NCBI GenBank assembly: GCA_040880525.1 | Contig: JBBDIG010000021.1 | Coordinates: 81,449-145,448, forward strand | DNA: 64,000 nucleotides | Reading direction: 5' to 3' | Source: Bacteroidia bacterium | Lineage (GTDB): Bacteria; Bacteroidota; Bacteroidia; CAILMK01; JBBDIG01 | Shown here: piece after piece, positions 19,220 to 28,303 of the stretch | How the letters are laid out: every line of letters begins with the position of its first letter | Numbering within the stretch: position 1 is the stretch's first letter | Translations under genes and position numbers: made by a program | The notes under the pieces: model-generated | What the model saw: the letters and a program-made list of their open reading frames with translations, nothing else | The model's database searches: none | What the model was told of the DNA's origin: nothing

Positions 19220-20164
19220 ATGAAGATCAGCGGATTTACTTTCGGAAAAAACACGGTGAAGCTTTACTATCCCATTCGTGAAGCGATTGAATCAATCCTT
19301 CCTATTGTGGACGAATTTGTAATAGCATTGGGAAAAGGCGATGAAGACGATACCACGCTTTCGGAAATAGAGCGCATCAACTCGGATAAGATCAGGATCA
19401 TCCATACGGAATGGGATACGAAGGCATACCCTGACGGAACGGAAAATGCCCATCAGACTGACATCGCTATGAAAGCCTGCACGGGCGACTGGCTCTTTTA
19501 TCTGCAGGCAGACGAGGTAGTGCATGAGAAATACCTGGACACAATCCGGAACCGATGCCGTGAACTACTGGATAATCATGAGATAGAGGGTTTGATCTTT
19601 CGTTACAAGCATTTTTTTGGCGATTATTGGCATTTCAACGACAAACACGGCTGGTACCCTTACGAGATCCGGATAGTGCGTAACCTGCCGGATATTCATT
19701 CCTATCAGTCTGCACAGTCATTCAGGCGAATCCCTGATTTTGATGGCAAGAGCTACCGCAAAAAGGAAGGAAGCCATAAACTGCAAGTGGCGAAAGTGGA
19801 TGCAGAAATATATCACTATGGCTGGGTGCGGCCGCCAGCCCTGATGCAGAAAAAGACCATTGCGCTCGAAACCATCCATAAAGGTGCTGATGCTACAATC
19901 AAACGCTACACGGAAGGGCCGGCCTATTTCGACTATGGACCTCTTCGCTCTCTGCTCACATTCAAAGACTCACATCCGAAGGTGATGCAAGAAATGATCA
20001 GCCGGTTCAACTGGAAAGAACAATTGAATTACAAGGACTTCTATGTGCCTGACCGTAGGTTATTCAAGCATGAAAAGCCAAAATATAAACTTCTCAACAT
20101 CCTGGAGAGAACTATCGGAAGGCAACTTTTTACGCATAAAAACTGGATTGAGAAGAAGATTTGA
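19220..20164 (+). CDS. Glycosyltransferase family 2-like protein
   Basis: A 314-residue cytosolic protein with the GT-A beginning of family 2: SILPIVDEFVIALGKGDEDDT (about 25-45) and GDWLFYLQADEVVHEKY (about 93-109). In the latter the QADE stretch stands where family 2 enzymes have their metal-binding DxD. The TENAHQTDIA segment before it is also typical. The acceptor cannot be told. It stands alone between a lipoprotein and a long gap, not in a polysaccharide operon. It starts with ATG, 83 bp after the PrcB-like gene. Confidence 0.75.
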   Translation: MKISGFTFGKNTVKLYYPIREAIESILPIVDEFVIALGKGDEDDTTLSEIERINSDKIRIIHTEWDTKAYPDGTENAHQTDIAMKACTGDWLFYLQADEVVHEKYLDTIRNRCRELLDNHEIEGLIFRYKHFFGDYWHFNDKHGWYPYEIRIVRNLPDIHSYQSAQSFRRIPDFDGKSYRKKEGSHKLQVAKVDAEIYHYGWVRPPALMQKKTIALETIHKGADATIKRYTEGPAYFDYGPLRSLLTFKDSHPKVMQEMISRFNWKEQLNYKDFYVPDRRLFKHEKPKYKLLNILERTIGRQLFTHKNWIEKKI

Positions 20165-20784
20165 CTGGTCTTCATCTGCGCGATTTTTATAGGAGGAGGC
20201 GGCAGCAGATGAAAGATAGTGATATGCCGTTATCGTCAAGCAATAAAACTATTTTTTTCGAGAGTAAGATACTCACACGTTTATACCTGTAGCAGGCTAC
20301 CAAAATAATATCACCTGACAAACCTAAATATATCTAATACAACATTTTAAATCCTTTTATAGTAAAGAAAGTTACTTTATATGCTTACTGAATCCTACCA
20401 AATCAAAATATATTTTATCGTTTTTGCTGGTTAGATAAATATATTTATTGTACCATTGCAGACCAATTCGATAGCTTTATTTACTAAGGATGCAGATTAA
20501 GCAGTTTATAAAGTATCGCAAGAAATGAAAATTGAAAAAAAAATGTCCAGATTAATTTTCATACCTTCACATAAAATACATTTTTATTACATGAGAATTT
20601 TAGCCTGCCCGGAAGTAACACAAACGGATTCCTAAAAAATGTGATTTCAAAAAATTTTCAGGAAAACAAACTGGAAATATATCTAAACATATCTTTGTTT
20701 CATCAGGAAGCCATAATGCCCTCCTGGCATTGTGATCACCTGTGATTACGTACTTTTTAAAAAAATCATTAAAAATCAATCATC
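20165..20784. other. AT-rich intergenic region with a candidate promoter
   Basis: A 620-bp, strongly A/T-rich gap. The element TATCTTTG at 20690-20697 (plus) matches the Bacteroidota -7 consensus TAnnTTTG. It lies 87 bp before the next start; no clear TTTG is present at the expected -33 spacing. A small inverted repeat AATGCC/GGCATT (about 20716-20732) would lie in the leader. No open frame or RNA gene is convincing. Confidence 0.4.
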
Positions 20785-23700
20785 ATGTCGAAATTTCTTA
20801 CAATGCGAATAGCTTTGGTGTTAGCCTTAAGCTATTTCCCTCTTCAGGCGTTTGGGCAATGTCCCAATGATGTGATCAGGATGGCCCTGATCAATCCCTC
20901 CTCCGGTCCTAATATTGGCTTGGAGCCGCACGGTATATGGGCCGAATCAATGTTTTGCGGAACGAACTTTTCCTACTTCTATATTCTGCCAAATAGCTAT
21001 CTGGATGTTTATGCAGATGGCACAGGCGCTGTACTTCACGGCTCAGCCAAAATTATCAGAGGCGGAAATTGCCTGAGCAATCCCAATGACACCTTTTATT
21101 TTCATTCCTCCTTTATGAGCGCTGATCAATTGGGATTAAACATCTCCGGAAAGGATAATCTTCCGCCAAATACACTTAATCCGGACTGGATCAATGACTG
21201 GTTGTTTTTTGTGGCCAATGATGATGACTCCTATTTGCATAATGGCACTGATACCATCTGGGCACCCCACTTTTTTGGTGCGAATCCCAGTGTGAATAAA
21301 TTTGGATTGCAAATCGGGTATGGTGCCAATGGCAAAAACCTGGCTTTTGGAATGGCCTGGTGGTTAACCTATCACAACGGCACACGCACCGGCATGGCAG
21401 ATTACGCTACCGAACTGGATACCGTTTGCGTTCCTCCTGCACCTAGTCTTGCACTTTGTCCTGATCAGGAAATCGTGAAGGGGCTGGCTACACAGGATGT
21501 GGCACAGATCACCTCCACTGTTTCTGGCGGAGTGCCTCCGTACCAATATTCATGGACCAATGCCCCAGACACAACCCCGGATATTGTAGTGTCTCCAAAT
21601 TCAACTACAGTTTATACCCTGACTGTAACCGATGCCCTCAATCGCACTGATGTAGCTGCTCATACTGTAACTGTACATGATATTAGCGCAAGCAATGGAA
21701 AGGTGTATATGTGTAACAACAAGAAAAAGCCAAAAACCAAAAAAGTAAACCTCAGCTCCGTTTCGACCAAGCTAGGACAGGGATATACACTGGGCAGTTG
21801 CGGAACTTCAATTGACCTGGACGCAGGATCCTGCGGGGAAATCGTCCCTCCTACAGACTATGGCCCATGTGATTGCGATGGCCGCATAAAGGAACTGACG
21901 CTTGTATACAGCGGACCTGATAATGTAACTATTAACGTTTACAGCCTCCAGGGGCAAACTCCCACATCAGGGTCAGTATTTACGGGTGTGATGAATGGAG
22001 ATACTATTATCACCAAATCATCAGATGCCGGATTATCCCGGTTTGGACCCAATACACGTTTTGAGATCGAAGGCTACTCCAGCCTTAATCAAGAAATCCA
22101 TACTTCCTGCTCTCAGGAAATATTAGGCAAGCATTTCGGAGTATTCTATGTACTCGGACATGTAGATTTTAATAATAATAAATGCGGGACAACCTTTACG
22201 CCTCCGCCATCTTCACCTCCAACCGATCCACCTTCCTCATGCGATTGCGAAGGAAGAATAAAAGAACTGACGGTAGTTTATTCAGGTCCGGGCAATGTAG
22301 ACATCAATGTTTTCAGCCTACAGGGACAAACCCCTACTGCTGCTACTTCTTTTACCAACGTACAGACGGGTGATACTCTGGTAGCGAAAAGCAGTGATGC
22401 GAATCTGGGCAGATTCGGACCCAATACGCGATTTGAAGTGGCAGGAAATTCTTCATTGAATCAAACCATTCATACTTCCTGCTCACAGGAAATTTTAGGA
22501 TTCACCTTCGGATCCTTCTATGTAGCGGCTCATACTGACTACAACGATAATCAATGCGGAGTTCCCGGCCCTGATCCAGACCCGGATACGGCAAGCTGTC
22601 CGCAAGGCGTTACACGTTTGGAATTAATCAATCCCTCGCAGGGTGCGAATATTGGCCTTACTGCTCACGGCATTTGGGCTGCAGACCTGTTCTGTGATAA
22701 TACGAATGTTACTTATTTCTACGTATTGCCGGAATCTTACCTTGACCTGAACCAGGATGGCTCCGGAGCAGTAATGTACGGATCCGCACGCGTAATCGCT
22801 GGAGATAACTGCCTGCCAGTGGCTGAGCAGGACGCAGTGTGGCAATTCCATGCAGAATTCTATGATCCGGCCGATTCCGGGCTTACCATTTCAGGTAAGG
22901 ATAATTATCCCGGTGGTATGCCGGATACATCTGTTATTAATGACTGGATATTTTTGGTCGCTGATAATAGCGCATCCTATTTATATAAAGGAACCGACAC
23001 TATTTATATGCCTCACTTTTTCGGGGTAAATCCAAGTGTCCAAAAGTTTGGTATGCAGATAGGAGAAAATGCCAATGGTAAAAATCTTAGCTATGGCATG
23101 GCCTGGTGGTTTACATACGTTAATGGTAGCCGGACAGGCGTTGGAGATTATTCTACAGAGCTGGACACTATTTGTGTGGGTGAGCCGATCCCTCCTGCCC
23201 CACCTGCCCCGCCAGCAGGCCCTTGCGACTGTGAAGGCAGGATGAAAGAAGTGCAGGTAGTTTACTCCGGCCCCAGTAACGTGACCATTTCTACGAAGAG
23301 CATGCAGGGCAACCGTAACGGCACAAATGCCACCGTATTCAATAATGTGCAGGATGGAGACACCTTAGTCGCTAAAAGCAGTGATGCAAGCCTGGACAGG
23401 TTCGGCCCTTTCCTCGACTTCTTTGTGTCTGGAAATTCTAATTTGGATCAGCGAATTCATACATCCTGCTCTCAGGATATTCTTGGCAATACTTACGGAG
23501 CATTTTACGTCCACGCGCATACTGACTATCAGAACAACCATTGCAATGCGACCTTGAATCCAATGATGGTACAGGATGAGCAGGATCAGATAGAAACCGG
23601 CCTGGCCAATGAGACCGATGGCGGACATCAACCGGCATTTGGAGAGATGACGAAAGACCTGGAAACACAGGCTGAAAAGGCAGATGGAAAAACAACTCAT

Positions 23701-23958
23701 ACCGCCAGCGGTCTGGAAGTATATCCTAATCCTTTTAACAATCAGGTTCAGATCTCATTTTATAATAAGAGCAATGAAGGGAACACGGTGCTGAAAGTAA
23801 CAGACGCACTCGGAAAGGTGATCCTCCGGGAAGTCGTCTCCGGCAGCAACAATGCCTGGATACAACGGACAGTTGAGATCAATGGAAAAGCGGGACTTTA
23901 CATTCTGAGTATTGAGAATGCTGAAGGATTGCAGACCAAACGCCTGATCAAGTTCTAA
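20785..23958 (+). CDS. Large modular secreted protein with T9SS sorting domain
   Basis: 1057 residues. A signal peptide (about 1-25) precedes an internally repeated ectodomain. Module A (about 26-218) recurs at about 605-800, each copy containing a GKDN motif, PHFFG.NPSV and NGKNL..GMAWW. Between them is a PKD/SprB-like Ig module (about 225-300). Module B, starting CDC(D/E)GR and ending IHTSCSQ.ILG...G.FYV..H.D, occurs three times (from about 362, 486 and 814); it resembles the DUF7467 type, which I recall only approximately. Proline-rich linkers join modules. A type A T9SS tail begins at LEVYPNPFNN (about 977). Likely exported to the cell surface as an adhesin or structural protein; the function of A is unknown to me. 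Confidence 0.85.
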   Translation: MSKFLTMRIALVLALSYFPLQAFGQCPNDVIRMALINPSSGPNIGLEPHGIWAESMFCGTNFSYFYILPNSYLDVYADGTGAVLHGSAKIIRGGNCLSNPNDTFYFHSSFMSADQLGLNISGKDNLPPNTLNPDWINDWLFFVANDDDSYLHNGTDTIWAPHFFGANPSVNKFGLQIGYGANGKNLAFGMAWWLTYHNGTRTGMADYATELDTVCVPPAPSLALCPDQEIVKGLATQDVAQITSTVSGGVPPYQYSWTNAPDTTPDIVVSPNSTTVYTLTVTDALNRTDVAAHTVTVHDISASNGKVYMCNNKKKPKTKKVNLSSVSTKLGQGYTLGSCGTSIDLDAGSCGEIVPPTDYGPCDCDGRIKELTLVYSGPDNVTINVYSLQGQTPTSGSVFTGVMNGDTIITKSSDAGLSRFGPNTRFEIEGYSSLNQEIHTSCSQEILGKHFGVFYVLGHVDFNNNKCGTTFTPPPSSPPTDPPSSCDCEGRIKELTVVYSGPGNVDINVFSLQGQTPTAATSFTNVQTGDTLVAKSSDANLGRFGPNTRFEVAGNSSLNQTIHTSCSQEILGFTFGSFYVAAHTDYNDNQCGVPGPDPDPDTASCPQGVTRLELINPSQGANIGLTAHGIWAADLFCDNTNVTYFYVLPESYLDLNQDGSGAVMYGSARVIAGDNCLPVAEQDAVWQFHAEFYDPADSGLTISGKDNYPGGMPDTSVINDWIFLVADNSASYLYKGTDTIYMPHFFGVNPSVQKFGMQIGENANGKNLSYGMAWWFTYVNGSRTGVGDYSTELDTICVGEPIPPAPPAPPAGPCDCEGRMKEVQVVYSGPSNVTISTKSMQGNRNGTNATVFNNVQDGDTLVAKSSDASLDRFGPFLDFFVSGNSNLDQRIHTSCSQDILGNTYGAFYVHAHTDYQNNHCNATLNPMMVQDEQDQIETGLANETDGGHQPAFGEMTKDLETQAEKADGKTTHTASGLEVYPNPFNNQVQISFYNKSNEGNTVLKVTDALGKVILREVVSGSNNAWIQRTVEINGKAGLYILSIENAEGLQTKRLIKF

Positions 23959-23983
23959 TCGCCTGAACAGGTTATCTATACAG

Positions 23984-24018
23984 GAAAGGCCGTTCAGGCA
24001 TTGACTGAACGGCCTTTC
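23984..24018 (+). terminator. Rho-independent terminator after the modular protein
   Basis: A 14-bp perfect stem GAAAGGCCGTTCAG/CTGAACGGCCTTTC with a 7-nt loop, 25 bp after the stop codon. The T tract after the stem is short, so efficiency is uncertain, but the stem is very strong. Confidence 0.7.
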
Positions 24019-24344
24019 TAATTATACGGCCTGTAACCTATTATTGGCGCTCCGTTTTTACCTTTGCGCCTCAAATTTCCCGATTTAAAGGGGCGGCTCA
24101 TTATTTTAACACCCAGTGAAGCCACGAGCGTACTCCTTCCAAATTCAAGCGCTTTGCAACCCCGTAATTAAATACCTGATGTCATTACTGTTTCGTTGTT
24201 TAAGAAAATTAATGCAGACCAGGGAATACCAAACTAAAACACTTAGTAAATCCGTTATAATTACCTAACACTTTTTACCTATTTTGCCGAACCAATTTTT
24301 CCGGCTTCTGTTTAATTAAATGTAACTAAAAAAAGCCATTTCTA
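24019..24344. other. Intergenic region with an isolated promoter-like element
   Basis: Just after the terminator, TACCTTTG at 24059-24066 (plus) matches the -7 consensus. Its nearest downstream gene start is 280 bp away. The interval between holds no open frame with coding character; a long leader or a small RNA is possible. No known RNA family is recognisable by eye. Confidence 0.3.
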
Positions 24345-24542
24345 ATGTTCTCAATGTTTAAACCCGCTGATAAAACGCCTTTCGAGGCTCAATACATACA
24401 GTTAAAAATGGCTGCCCGGCAGGCACAGCAATCAGGAGATCTGCGTAAGTATGCTGACCTCGTGGCCGAAATCAATCGCACGCTCGTTCAAATGTTCCCA
24501 AGCCGCAAGAGCGAAACAGGAAAAAAGACTTTTCAGGCCTGA
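24345..24542 (+). CDS. Small protein, DUF6435/Lacal_2735-like
   Basis: A 65-residue protein: short aromatic start (MFSMFKP), then an amphipathic helical hairpin with QYIQLKMAARQAQQSGDL and LVAEINRTLVQM. This layout (MFxxFK, helix, a sequence like A-Q-x-x-G-D-x-x-x-Y, helix) matches small cytosolic proteins annotated as DUF6435 or Lacal_2735 family, whose role is unknown. The match is from memory of the pattern and is moderate. It begins with ATG and stands alone. Confidence 0.55.
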   Translation: MFSMFKPADKTPFEAQYIQLKMAARQAQQSGDLRKYADLVAEINRTLVQMFPSRKSETGKKTFQA

Positions 24543-24731
24543 CATTCTTTTGGGTCGACAAAACCGGGCGCATGAGTCTGCAAGTGGCCTGGCGACTTCT
24601 TGCTAAACGCTACCCTCATTTTTTCATAGCTCATTAGAACACTACGGACTAAAACCGGGTTTTTTTCGTGTCAATATGGCTAATTCGTTTTAATTTAGCC
24701 CACTGTTTTGAACAATAACATGTTATAAAAA

Positions 24732-25016
24732 ATGAGCACCCATAGCGCTGAAGACGATGTTGTTTTCCCCGTTTACAGAAAGTATCCTCACAATCGCACC
24801 TTCTTTAAGGTTCTTTCTGAGGCTGAATTTGAGGAGCTGAGTATCGTTGGCGGAACCTTTACCCTGCAGAACTTCAAGGCCCGGATATTTTCAGTGCGGG
24901 TTTTTCTTCACGATCTCATCTATGACATGCAAAGCCATTGGGAGTCAATAGAAGAGGGTGAATACGAGGATATGAAAATGTTTTGTCTTGAGTATATGGA
25001 GGAAATGAAAGTCTGA
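24732..25016 (+). CDS. Small acidic hypothetical protein
   Basis: A 94-residue acidic protein with an ordered look: FPVYRKYPHNRTFFKVLSEA (about 12-31), EELSIVGGTFTLQNFKA, and a C-terminal helix with many E, D and M residues. I do not recognise a family. The coding call rests on a good ATG frame, residue composition, and a strong terminator placed 34 bp after the stop. It is probably a house protein of this lineage. Confidence 0.6.
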   Translation: MSTHSAEDDVVFPVYRKYPHNRTFFKVLSEAEFEELSIVGGTFTLQNFKARIFSVRVFLHDLIYDMQSHWESIEEGEYEDMKMFCLEYMEEMKV

Positions 25017-25049
25017 GAAGTATTACCAACCAGAAAAACAGACAACAGA

Positions 25050-25077
25050 AGCGGAGCAGGAATCTCCGCTTTTTTTA
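25050..25077 (+). terminator. Rho-independent terminator
   Basis: AGCGGAG/CTCCGCT, a perfect 7-bp stem with a 7-nt loop followed by TTTTTT, downstream of the 94-residue gene. It separates that gene from the helicase gene that starts about 30 bp further on. Confidence 0.8.
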
Positions 25078-25107
25078 TGCCTTTTCAGAAATAACTCCTG
25101 CAATTTC

Positions 25108-27558
25108 TTGAATGCTTATCAAATAATCAAAAGCTGGTTTAGCAGCAAAGGCTGGAAATCTTTTCCATTCCAGGAAGAAGTTTGGCAGGCATATCTGCGG
25201 GGTGAAAACGGCCTCCTCAATGCCCCTACCGGCAGCGGAAAAACTTACGCACTTGGTGTCGCAGCAGTACTGGAATGGATGAGAAACTATCCTGATCATT
25301 ACCAAAGCCAAACCAACAATGGGCTGCAACTCCTTTGGGTTACTCCGCTGAAGGCACTATCAAAAGACATCGAAAAGGCCCTCACAGAACTCGTAAATGA
25401 AACCGGAATATCCTGGAAGGTAGGAAAGCGGACGGGCGATACTTCATCAGGGGAGAGGGAGCGGCAGAAGCGGCAAATGCCGGAAATCCTGATCATCACC
25501 CCGGAAAGCCTGCACTTGCTCCTGGCTTCAAAAGGTTACCCTGCAATGTTCCGCAACCTGAGATTAGTAGTGGCGGATGAATGGCACGAATTGCTCGGAA
25601 CAAAACGTGGCGTTCACACAGAACTCGCCCTTTCACGTTTGAAATCTGTGGCATCCAACCTTCGCATCTGGGGCATATCGGCAACCATCGGAAACCTGCA
25701 GGAAGCAACCGAAGTGCTGCTAGGCGAGGACATGCATGCTAAACCTTTTCGTATTGTGCGGGCCAACATTGAGAAGAGGGTGAAGATTGAAACGTTGCTG
25801 CCTGACGAAGTGGAGCGGTTTCCCTGGGCCGGCCACCTCGGAATTAAAATGCTGGACAAGGTGATCCCTATCATTCGCGACAGCAAAACCACCCTGATTT
25901 TTACCAATACAAGATCGCAATGCGAAATATGGTACCAGCGGCTACTGGAGGCTTACCCCGAACTGGCCGGAGTGCTGGCCATTCACCACGGCTCCATTAG
26001 TAGCGAAACGCGCACCTGGGTGGAAGAGGCGCTTCACCAAGGTATTTTAAAGGCGGTGGTCTGCACCTCCAGCCTCGATCTGGGTGTAGATTTCCACCCG
26101 GTTGACACAGTGGTGCAGGTGGGAAGCCCGAAGAGTGTAGGGCGCTTTTTGCAGCGTGCAGGGCGAAGCGGCCACCAGCCGGGCGCAGTAAGTGTGATTT
26201 ATTTTGCCCCTACCAGTTCACTCGAATTAATAGAAGGCGCAGCCCTCCGCACGGCTGCCGATACGCGGCATGTGGAAGACCGCATACCGGTGCTTAAACC
26301 CATGGATGTGCTTTGCCAATATCTGGTTACCCTCGCTGTTTCTGAAGGTTTTGAACCGGCAAAAATTTTAAGTGAGATCAGAAAAACTTTTTCCTACGGG
26401 ATGCTGCGCGAAGATGAATGGCAATGGGCGCTACAGTTCATCACTTCCGGAGGCGCCACCTTGCAGCAATACGAGGAGTATTCTAAAGTAGAAGTGGAAA
26501 ATGGACGCTATCTGGTAAACAGCCGGAAGACTGCCTTGCGGCACCGCCTCTCCATCGGCACCATCGTGAGCGAAGCCAGTATGAGAATAAAATTCCTCAG
26601 GGGCAGCAGCATCGGTAGTATAGAAGAATCATTTATTGCACGAATGAAACCGGGAGATGTATTCGTGTTTGCAGGCCGGGTGCTGGAACTGATCCATATC
26701 AAGGGAATGATCGCGTACGTAAAAAGAAGCAAGAAAAAAACAGGTATTATTCCGCGCTGGGATGGTGGTCGAATGCCGCTTTCATCCCAGCTTTCAGAAA
26801 TGTACCGTGATAAACTGGATGAATATCTTGAAAAAAAGATCAATGCCGTTGAAGTTGAAAAAATGGTCCCGTTGCTGGATTTGCAATTCAAGCGTTCGGG
26901 AATTCCCCACAAGGATGAGTTCATGATCGAAGTGTTGGAAACAACGGAAGGATACCACGCCTTTTTTTATCCTTTTGAAGGACGCCTTGTACACGAGGGG
27001 CTGGCCGCACTTTTCGCTTTTCGAATCAGTCAGATCATGCCCATCAGCTTCAGCATAGCGATGAATGATTACGGTTTTGAGCTATTGGCAGATAAACCCA
27101 TTCCGCTGGAAGAAGCCATTAAGCAGGGGTTGTTTGATACCCATCGGTTGGTGGATGATATCCAGCAAAGCGTGAACTCAACTGAAATGGCGAGGCGTAA
27201 ATTTCGTGAAATTGCCGCCATTGCCGGTCTGGTATTCTCAGGATATCCGGGCAGGAATAAAAGCAACAAGCATCTCCAGGCCTCTTCGGGATTGCTCTTC
27301 GATGTATTTAGCGAATATGATCGTAACAACCTCCTCATTCTTCAGGCTTATGAAGAGGTGCTTACTTTTCAACTGGAAGAAGGACGTATGCGAAAAGCGC
27401 TGGAACGCATCCGGCAGCAAAAGCTCCTCATCACCCACCCCTCACGGCCCACACCTTTCGCCTTCCCCATTTTGGTGGATCGTCTCCGTGAGAAAATTTC
27501 CTCGGAGAAGCTTGAGGATCGCATTAAGCGCATGCAGATCCTGTACGATGAAGCCTGA
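25108..27558 (+). CDS. Ligase-associated DNA-damage-response DEXH-box helicase (Lhr-like)
   Basis: An 816-residue superfamily 2 helicase. Motif I NAPTGSGKTYALG is at about residues 38-50. Motif II is DEWH in VVADEWHELL (about 156-165), motif III GISATIGN, and motif VI QRAGRSGHQPG (about 350-360). After the two RecA domains come the winged-helix and Lhr-core regions. DEWH and the length match the helicase of the ligase-associated DNA-damage set. The frame opens at TTG 25108 (NAYQIIKSWF); no in-frame ATG lies upstream. The next gene is PdeM of the same set, but neither the ATP-dependent ligase nor the associated exonuclease is nearby. Confidence 0.9.
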   Translation: MNAYQIIKSWFSSKGWKSFPFQEEVWQAYLRGENGLLNAPTGSGKTYALGVAAVLEWMRNYPDHYQSQTNNGLQLLWVTPLKALSKDIEKALTELVNETGISWKVGKRTGDTSSGERERQKRQMPEILIITPESLHLLLASKGYPAMFRNLRLVVADEWHELLGTKRGVHTELALSRLKSVASNLRIWGISATIGNLQEATEVLLGEDMHAKPFRIVRANIEKRVKIETLLPDEVERFPWAGHLGIKMLDKVIPIIRDSKTTLIFTNTRSQCEIWYQRLLEAYPELAGVLAIHHGSISSETRTWVEEALHQGILKAVVCTSSLDLGVDFHPVDTVVQVGSPKSVGRFLQRAGRSGHQPGAVSVIYFAPTSSLELIEGAALRTAADTRHVEDRIPVLKPMDVLCQYLVTLAVSEGFEPAKILSEIRKTFSYGMLREDEWQWALQFITSGGATLQQYEEYSKVEVENGRYLVNSRKTALRHRLSIGTIVSEASMRIKFLRGSSIGSIEESFIARMKPGDVFVFAGRVLELIHIKGMIAYVKRSKKKTGIIPRWDGGRMPLSSQLSEMYRDKLDEYLEKKINAVEVEKMVPLLDLQFKRSGIPHKDEFMIEVLETTEGYHAFFYPFEGRLVHEGLAALFAFRISQIMPISFSIAMNDYGFELLADKPIPLEEAIKQGLFDTHRLVDDIQQSVNSTEMARRKFREIAAIAGLVFSGYPGRNKSNKHLQASSGLLFDVFSEYDRNNLLILQAYEEVLTFQLEEGRMRKALERIRQQKLLITHPSRPTPFAFPILVDRLREKISSEKLEDRIKRMQILYDEA

Positions 27559-27605
27559 ACAGGGCTCGCCTTAATTTACCTTTGCATCCTATAAACAGCC
27601 CTTTT

Positions 27606-28295
27606 TTGCATTCCAAAATATTTAAGTTAAAAAACCAAACACTTCGCTTACTGCCGGAAAAAGCACTCTATTGGCAGGAGCAGAAGTTGCTGTTGCTGGC
27701 TGATGTACATCTGGGCAAAGCTGGCCACTTTCGCAAAGCCGGCATTCCTGTTTCGAGTGATATACACTGGGCCGACCTCTATCGGTTGACCTTGCTGATG
27801 AAACGATGGAAACCTGAGCGGGTTATTTTCCTTGGCGATCTTTTCCATAGTGATAAGAACCAGGAGTGGGAAATTTTTCGTGAATGGTTACTTGAATGGC
27901 CACAAACAGAATTCATATTGGTGAAGGGCAACCATGAATTCCTACCGGATGCTGATTACTCTGCTGCCCATCTCCAGATCGTTTCTCAACTCGAAATGCA
28001 GCCGTTTTTATTTGTGCACCAACCGCCACCGGAAGCTGATGAGGCCGGACGATATGCCCTATCAGGGCACATCCATCCTGGCGTGAAGCTGTGGGGTGCA
28101 GGTCGTCAGTCGCTACGGTTGCCCTGCTTTTACTTTCACCGGCACTACGCCATCCTTCCCGCCTTCGGACATTTTACAGGACTCGCGCTGGTAAAGCCAA
28201 TTGAAGCTCAGGCCATTTTTGCGATCGCAGATGAAGAGGTAATTGATTTGAGCCGGAAAGCGAGCGAAAAAGAAAGTTCTATACGAGATCTTTGA
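27606..28295 (+). CDS. pdeM: Ligase-associated DNA-damage-response phosphoesterase PdeM
   Basis: A calcineurin-like metallophosphoesterase. Metal-binding motifs in order are LLADVHLGKAGHFRKAG, FLGDLFHS, VKGNHE and LSGHIHPG. This order, with the extended HLGK..HFRK block, is the PdeM signature. I start at TTG 27606 because the mature family begins close to this point, and because a -7-like TACCTTTG (27577-27584) overlaps the other TTG at 27582. It is 48 bp after the helicase stop and probably acts with it on damaged DNA ends; that role is family inference. Confidence 0.85.
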   Translation: MHSKIFKLKNQTLRLLPEKALYWQEQKLLLLADVHLGKAGHFRKAGIPVSSDIHWADLYRLTLLMKRWKPERVIFLGDLFHSDKNQEWEIFREWLLEWPQTEFILVKGNHEFLPDADYSAAHLQIVSQLEMQPFLFVHQPPPEADEAGRYALSGHIHPGVKLWGAGRQSLRLPCFYFHRHYAILPAFGHFTGLALVKPIEAQAIFAIADEEVIDLSRKASEKESSIRDL

Positions 28296-28303
28296 ACGAT
28301 ATT

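Noticed and set aside
20785..23958. Repeated DNA as possible CRISPR or mobile element
   Set aside because: The repeats are diverged protein modules in one continuous reading frame, not short identical spaced repeats.
24640..24668. CCGGG and T run upstream of the 94-residue gene as a terminator
   Set aside because: No adequate complementary stem could be paired around the T run.
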